From contig DBOE01000032.1 in the NCBI GenBank assembly GCA_002299585.1, positions 1 through 9,711 of the forward strand: a stretch of DNA of 9,711 nucleotides. The letters run 5' to 3'. The notes beneath the pieces are model-generated. The model was not told the origin of the DNA, did no database searches, and worked only from the letters and a program-made list of their open reading frames with translations. The translations under genes and the position numbers were made by a program. This stretch comes from Hydrogenovibrio sp. UBA654 (GTDB lineage: Bacteria > Pseudomonadota > Gammaproteobacteria > Thiomicrospirales > Thiomicrospiraceae). Of the stretch, positions 5,778 through 9,711 are shown one piece after another; the stretch's first letter is position 1; every line of letters starts with the position of its first letter.

Positions 5778-7115
5778 GTGAGTTCTATCTTAATTAAACA
5801 AGCTAAAATCGTAAATGAAGGAAAAATATCTACTGGTGATGTACTTATTAAAAGTGGCAAAATTGATAAAATAGGCATTCAATTGTCAGAGGAAGTGGAT
5901 AGAGTGATTGATGCAAAAGGACTTTATCTTTTGCCAGGCTTAATTGATGATCAAGTTCACTTTAGAGAGCCAGGCTTGACTAATAAAGGAACAATAGCCA
6001 CAGAGTCTAAGGCGGCAGTTGCAGGAGGTATAACTTCTTTTATGGAGATGCCAAATGTAAAGCCTGCCACTACTTCGATTAAAATTTTAGAAAATAAATA
6101 TGAACTAGCATCAAAAGTTTCTTGGGCAAATTTTTCTTTTTATTTAGGAGCCACTAATGATAATTTAGAAGAAGTAAAGGCCCTAGATCCTAATAAAAAT
6201 TGTGGAGTTAAAATATTTATGGGTGCTTCAACAGGAAATATGTTGGTTAATAATGAAAAAATATTAGCCGATATTTTTACCCATAGCCCAACTCTAATTA
6301 CTACTCATTGTGAAGATACCCCAATGATAGTAGAAGCAGAAAAAAAATACAGGCAAGAATATGGAGAGGATGTACCTATGTCTTCTCATCCTGAGATTAG
6401 AAGCAGACAAGCCTGCTATAAATCTTCCTCTTTTGCCGTAAACTTAGCTAAAAAAACAGGAGCTAATTTACATGTTTTACATATTACAACAGCTGAAGAA
6501 ATGGCTTTGTTTGATGCAGATAAGTCGTTAGAAGAGAAGAAAATAACCGCAGAAGCCTGCGTGCATCACCTTTGGTTTAGCGAAGAGGATTATGCCAGCA
6601 AAGACACCTTAATTAAATGTAATCCAGCAATTAAAAAAAAATCAGATCGTGCTGCGATAAGAAAAGCGGTAAATAAAGGGCAAATAGATATTATTGCCAC
6701 CGACCATGCTCCGCATACTTGGCAAGAAAAGCGAAATAAATATTTTTCTGCTCCAGCAGGTTTACCCTTGGTGCAAAGATCTTTATTAGCTTTACTAGAC
6801 ATGGTGCATGAGGGGGTATTTGATTTAGAGACTGTGGTACAAAAAACCTCCCACAATGTAGCAATTCGCTATCAAATACCTGATAGAGGTTATATTAGAG
6901 AAGGCTATTTTGCAGATTTAGTTTTAGTGGATATGGAGCAAACTTATACCGATAATAAAGACGATATTTTGTATAAATGTGGTTGGTCACCTTGGGAGGG
7001 GCATACTTTTAAAAGTACTATTAAAAGTACTATTATTAATGGCTATTTAGTTTATCATAATAAACAGTTCTCAGCCTTTAAGCCAGGAGTTAGATTGGCT
7101 TTTAATCGCAATTAA
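5778..7115 (+). CDS. pyrC: Dihydroorotase (amidohydrolase superfamily, DDQVHF branch)
   Basis: This cytosolic metalloenzyme probably interconverts N-carbamoyl-aspartate and dihydroorotate, the third step of pyrimidine synthesis. The 445-residue protein has the amidohydrolase barrel with PGLIDDQVHFREPG (53-66), the lysine normally carboxylated as metal bridge (Lys145 in GVKIFMGASTGNML), metal-site histidines His177 (TTHCED) and His235 (LHVLHITTAEE), and catalytic Asp309 (IIATDHAPHT). The C-terminus has the family's CGWSPWEGHTF and a final NGYLVY strand. The usual H-x-H metal motif reads Gln59-Val-His61, a substitution I recall as common in a dihydroorotase branch prominent in Bacteroidetes. 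The E. coli type PyrC (about 348 residues) is a different class. An allantoinase or hydantoinase role is possible but less likely given DDQVHFREPG-L-xK and the length. The gene diverges from yidD and precedes the EAL-HDOD gene by 42 bp. Confidence 0.88.
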   Translation: MSSILIKQAKIVNEGKISTGDVLIKSGKIDKIGIQLSEEVDRVIDAKGLYLLPGLIDDQVHFREPGLTNKGTIATESKAAVAGGITSFMEMPNVKPATTSIKILENKYELASKVSWANFSFYLGATNDNLEEVKALDPNKNCGVKIFMGASTGNMLVNNEKILADIFTHSPTLITTHCEDTPMIVEAEKKYRQEYGEDVPMSSHPEIRSRQACYKSSSFAVNLAKKTGANLHVLHITTAEEMALFDADKSLEEKKITAEACVHHLWFSEEDYASKDTLIKCNPAIKKKSDRAAIRKAVNKGQIDIIATDHAPHTWQEKRNKYFSAPAGLPLVQRSLLALLDMVHEGVFDLETVVQKTSHNVAIRYQIPDRGYIREGYFADLVLVDMEQTYTDNKDDILYKCGWSPWEGHTFKSTIKSTIINGYLVYHNKQFSAFKPGVRLAFNRN

Positions 7116-7147
7116 ATGGTTTGTAGTATCTAGTTTTTTGTAAGAAG

Positions 7148-7153
7148 AGGAGG
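7148..7153 (+). promoter_or_regulatory. Perfect Shine-Dalgarno before the EAL-HDOD gene
   Basis: A full AGGAGG lies 4 bases before ATG 7158. It is the strongest ribosome site in the window, although the spacing is shorter than ideal. It sets the start of the signalling protein clearly and indicates that this gene does not depend on coupling to the dihydroorotase gene 42 bp upstream. Confidence 0.7.
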
Positions 7154-7157
7154 AAAA

Positions 7158-8357
7158 ATGTCAGAGGTTTTTATTAGTAGGCAACCTGTTTTAGATAAAA
7201 AAATGCAGGTTTTTGCTTATGCACTAGAGTTTAATCAGGGCTTGCACCCTAGCAGTAGTCATATTGAGGCAACGACTGAATTAATTACTAGTACACAAAA
7301 AGAAATTGGTTTTAAGTCTATTGTCGGTGAAAATTTAGCAATAACTTCGCTCCCTAAAGACTTGATAAGTCTAGAAACGGTTGAATATCTAGATTTATCA
7401 CCAGGTATAATGATTGAAGTTTCTAATGATATTGTAACAGATAGTAAAGTTTTAAAGTCATTAAAAGAACTAAAACTAAAGGGATACTCTATTGTTTTAG
7501 CTGATTTTAGTGATGATGAGTCTAGTATTAAATTAGTTAGTATTAGTGATTTTGTTAAAATTAATAATGAAGCCTATAGCGATACTAAATTAAAAAAAAT
7601 GGTTACATACCTGCATGAAAAAGGGCTTAAAGTAATTGCGGGAAAAGTTGAAACTGAAGATATGTTTAATTATTTAAAAGCAATCGGTTTTGATTACTTT
7701 AAAGGATATTTTTTTACTAATCCAGTAATAATTAATGGTAAAAAACTATCAGGGAATAAACTTACTCTTTTACAATTAATGGCAAAGATTAATAATCCTA
7801 AAACGGACTTTTATGAGCTAACACAAATTCTTAGTCAAGATGTGGCGTTAAGTCATAAATTGTTAATTGCAATTAATCATCCAGTAACAATGATTCCAAT
7901 TAGAGTTAAAGATATTAAGGATGCTTTACTATATATGGGCTTAAAAAGGCTTAAGTTTTGGATAAATATGCTGCTATTGGGGAAAGTTGATGATGTGCCT
8001 AAAGAGTTAATGATTAATTCTTTAATTAGAGCTAAATTTTGTGAACAAATTGCCGAAAAACTTGGTAAAAAAGTTGATAAAGATAGTTATTTTTTAGTTG
8101 GTTTATTTTCTTCTCTTAGTGCTTTTTTTAAAACCCCAATTAAACAAATAGTTGCTGAAATGCCTTTAGATAAAGACATTTTGGCCGCTCTAATTTATAA
8201 AGAAGGAGTTATGGGGGACGCTTTAAATTGTTTGGCTCAAATAGAAAGCACCTCTACTCAATATATAAGTTTTGATATACAAGGATTAGGTATGAGCGAG
8301 ATAGCTGGTATATATTTATCATCTACGGCATGGGCTCAAAGAACGATTACTACATAA
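7158..8357 (+). CDS. Degenerate EAL domain plus HDOD domain protein (YuxH-like)
   Basis: The 399-residue protein fits the YuxH-like architecture: an N-terminal EAL-type domain (about 3-195) followed by an HDOD domain (about 200-390). It starts with the hallmark FISRQPVLDKKMQVFAYALE (5-24), where the EAL motif itself is degraded (AYALEFN in place of Y-E-L-L-F-R). Later positions partly match active EAL enzymes: IEVSND (86-91), ADFSDD (115-120) instead of D-D-F-G, VKIN (133-136) keeping the lysine, GKVETEDMF (162-170) keeping the V-E-T glutamate, and KGYFFTNPV (182-190) where active enzymes have QGY. With several catalytic positions changed it is probably not a working cyclic-di-GMP phosphodiesterase; it could bind the nucleotide or act by protein contacts. 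The HDOD part begins near LLQLMAKINNP and lacks HD catalytic residues, as usual. No signal peptide or membrane segment is seen. Its partner is unknown. Confidence 0.85.
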   Translation: MSEVFISRQPVLDKKMQVFAYALEFNQGLHPSSSHIEATTELITSTQKEIGFKSIVGENLAITSLPKDLISLETVEYLDLSPGIMIEVSNDIVTDSKVLKSLKELKLKGYSIVLADFSDDESSIKLVSISDFVKINNEAYSDTKLKKMVTYLHEKGLKVIAGKVETEDMFNYLKAIGFDYFKGYFFTNPVIINGKKLSGNKLTLLQLMAKINNPKTDFYELTQILSQDVALSHKLLIAINHPVTMIPIRVKDIKDALLYMGLKRLKFWINMLLLGKVDDVPKELMINSLIRAKFCEQIAEKLGKKVDKDSYFLVGLFSSLSAFFKTPIKQIVAEMPLDKDILAALIYKEGVMGDALNCLAQIESTSTQYISFDIQGLGMSEIAGIYLSSTAWAQRTITT

Positions 8358-8390
8358 TTTCATATAATCTATAAGTTTTAAGGAAAAATT

Positions 8391-9711
8391 ATGAGCATGC
8401 AATCAACAAATCCAGCTACAGGGAAAATAATAGCAGAGTTTGAAACTTGGGATAATGATGTTTTACAGGATATAATCGCCCAAGTTGGGTATGGATTTAA
8501 TGACTGGGCAAAGTTAACTTCCCTTGAACAAAGGTGTATGCTTTTAAGAACAATGGCAGTAGTGTTAAGGGATGATAAAGATTCTCTTAGTGAACTTATT
8601 ACCTTAGAGATGGGTAAGCTATATTATGAAGCCCAAGCAGAAATTGAAAAATGTGCTTTACTTTGTGATTATTATGCAGAGCATAGCTCTAGCCAACTAG
8701 CGGATGAGGAGGTTCAATCCACAGCATCGAAAAGTTTTGTTTCTTACCAGCCATTAGGGGTTGTTCTTGGAGTAATGCCTTGGAATTTTCCCTTTTGGCA
8801 AGTATTTAGGTTTGCTGTGCCTACTCTTACCGCTGGTAATCTTGTGGTAGTAAAACATGCTTCAAATGTTCCACAATGTGCCTTAGCTATTGCTGAAGTA
8901 TTTCGTAAATCTGGCTTTCCTGAAGAATGTTATAGTGCATTAATGATTAGTGCATCTCAAGTGGAATCAGTTATAAGAAACCCTGTTATAAAAGCAGTTA
9001 GCCTTACAGGTAGTGAAGCTGCAGGTAGAAATGTAGCGTCTATTGCAGGCTCTGAGCTAAAAAAGTTGGTATTAGAGCTGGGTGGTTCGGATGCCTTTAT
9101 AGTTTTAGATAATGCAAATATTGATTTAGTAGTTGCTGGAGCTGTACAGGGTCGCTTTTTAAATATGGGACAAAGTTGTATAGCTTCAAAACGCTTTATC
9201 ATTGATGCCCATCTAGTTGATAAATTTATTGCAAAATTTAAACAAGCAATAGCAGATACATTTATTGCTGGTGACCCAATGGATGAAACAACCACCATGG
9301 CACCTATGGCAAGACAAGATTTATTAGACGAGTTGCATCAACAAGTTCAGCAATCAGTGAAATTGGGAGCGACAGTTATTACAGGAGGCTATCAATTAGA
9401 TCGAGAAGGTTGTTATTATGCTCCAACAATATTGAGTGATGTAACTAGCAATATGCCTGCTTTTAGTGAGGAATTTTTTGGTCCTGTAGCAATTATCTTA
9501 AAAGCTACTGAACCAACACATGCTTTAGGTTTGGCAAATGCCACTGATTTTGGTTTATCTGGGTCTATTTGGGGTGATGATATAGCTACTGCAGAAACTA
9601 TGGCAAGGGGCATGGAATCAGGGGCAACTTTTATCAATAGTTTTAGTTTTTCAGACCCTAGATTGCCTTTTGGTGGTATAAAGAATTCTGGTTATGGTAG
9701 AGAGCTTTCTG
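8391..9711 (+). CDS. sad: Succinate-semialdehyde dehydrogenase, Sad/YneI type (3' end outside window)
   Basis: The enzyme oxidises succinate semialdehyde (or a related aldehyde) to succinate with NAD(P)+, the last step in use of GABA and similar C4 compounds, in the cytosol. The frame from ATG 8391 runs open for 440 codons to the window edge; the Sad/YneI family is about 460 residues, so roughly 20 C-terminal residues are missing. Motifs: MPWNFPFWQV (129-138) with oxyanion Asn132, cofactor-binding VVVKHASNVP (152-161), LTGSEAAG (205-212), LELGGSDAF (228-236) with general base Glu229, GQSCIASKRFI (260-270) with nucleophile Cys263, EEFFGPV (360-366) and PFGGIKNSGYGREL (426-439). The KHASNV segment and GGSD-F follow E. 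coli Sad (YneI) rather than GabD, which suggests NAD preference, but substrate is inferred from family only. A ribosome site AAGG lies 7 bases upstream, and a TATAAT at 8363-8368 without a good -35 could be an internal promoter. It lies 33 bp after the EAL-HDOD gene. Confidence 0.85.
   Translation, partial: MSMQSTNPATGKIIAEFETWDNDVLQDIIAQVGYGFNDWAKLTSLEQRCMLLRTMAVVLRDDKDSLSELITLEMGKLYYEAQAEIEKCALLCDYYAEHSSSQLADEEVQSTASKSFVSYQPLGVVLGVMPWNFPFWQVFRFAVPTLTAGNLVVVKHASNVPQCALAIAEVFRKSGFPEECYSALMISASQVESVIRNPVIKAVSLTGSEAAGRNVASIAGSELKKLVLELGGSDAFIVLDNANIDLVVAGAVQGRFLNMGQSCIASKRFIIDAHLVDKFIAKFKQAIADTFIAGDPMDETTTMAPMARQDLLDELHQQVQQSVKLGATVITGGYQLDREGCYYAPTILSDVTSNMPAFSEEFFGPVAIILKATEPTHALGLANATDFGLSGSIWGDDIATAETMARGMESGATFINSFSFSDPRLPFGGIKNSGYGRELS

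Noticed and set aside
6633..6641. A9 run in the dihydroorotase gene and T8 at 4418-4425 in ppk as possible slippage sites.
   Set aside because: They encode ordinary Lys-rich stretches, and such A/T runs are expected in AT-rich DNA. No alternative frame of interest follows.
7011..7034. Exact 12-bp tandem duplication (AAAAGTACTATT twice) near the 3' end of the dihydroorotase gene, next to a 14-bp palindrome TACTTTTAAAAGTA at 7004-7017.
   Set aside because: It encodes K-S-T-I twice in a strand that has the same length in family members as I recall them, so it does not look like an insertion. It is probably chance similarity in AT-rich codons.
8957..9637. Open frames on the minus strand inside the aldehyde dehydrogenase gene.
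   Set aside because: They lie wholly antisense to a well-supported gene, have no ribosome sites and no recognisable protein features.
1..9711. CRISPR arrays, tRNA or rRNA genes, riboswitches, toxin-antitoxin pairs or phage genes.
   Set aside because: Reading both strands showed no regularly spaced repeats, no tRNA-like cloverleaf or CCA ends, no recognisable riboswitch core, and no small paired genes beyond those listed.

Overview
The window looks like a chromosomal segment of an AT-rich, Gram-negative bacterium. The closest protein resemblances I can recall are to gammaproteobacterial families: BioA, Ppx and the aldehyde dehydrogenase follow E. coli BioA, Ppx and Sad/YneI closely. The coding sequence favours A/T-ending codons, and by eye GC is around one third (estimated, not computed). 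I cannot name the genus. The dihydroorotase belongs to a branch I associate mainly with Bacteroidetes, so the taxonomy stays open.

Layout: (1) Positions 1-500 hold no intact gene. They are a graveyard of mobile-element pieces: the first codons of a REP-associated/IS200-like (Y1) transposase, interrupted by the left end and first ~50 codons of an IS256-family transposase (itself with an internal stop), followed by a repeat-rich stretch that may be the end of a third element, and a possible weak terminator. (2) Positions 501-5722, minus strand, hold a tight four-gene cluster transcribed yidD > ppk > ppx > bioA, with spacings of 3 bp, an 11-bp overlap and 7 bp. It joins polyphosphate synthesis and degradation, a membrane-insertion factor and one biotin-synthesis step. 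(3) A 55-bp divergent intergenic region contains a perfect 14-bp palindrome. (4) Positions 5778-9711, plus strand, hold a dihydroorotase starting at GTG, a degenerate EAL-HDOD signalling protein, and an NAD-type succinate-semialdehyde dehydrogenase cut by the window edge. The gaps are short (42 and 33 bp), so these may be co-transcribed.

How they work together: Ppk makes polyphosphate from ATP and Ppx hydrolyses it, a classic linked pair. YidD and BioA have no obvious biochemical link to polyphosphate and seem to share only transcription. The plus-strand genes belong to separate pathways (pyrimidine synthesis, signalling, C4 semialdehyde oxidation).

Most of the window is ordinary housekeeping DNA and I found no convincing undescribed system. 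The most notable points are an uninterrupted 12-base G/C tract inside bioA in otherwise AT-rich DNA (a possible on/off switch or mutation hotspot), the Gln replacing the first metal-binding His of dihydroorotase, the unusual polyphosphate-biotin operon, and the nested transposase scars.
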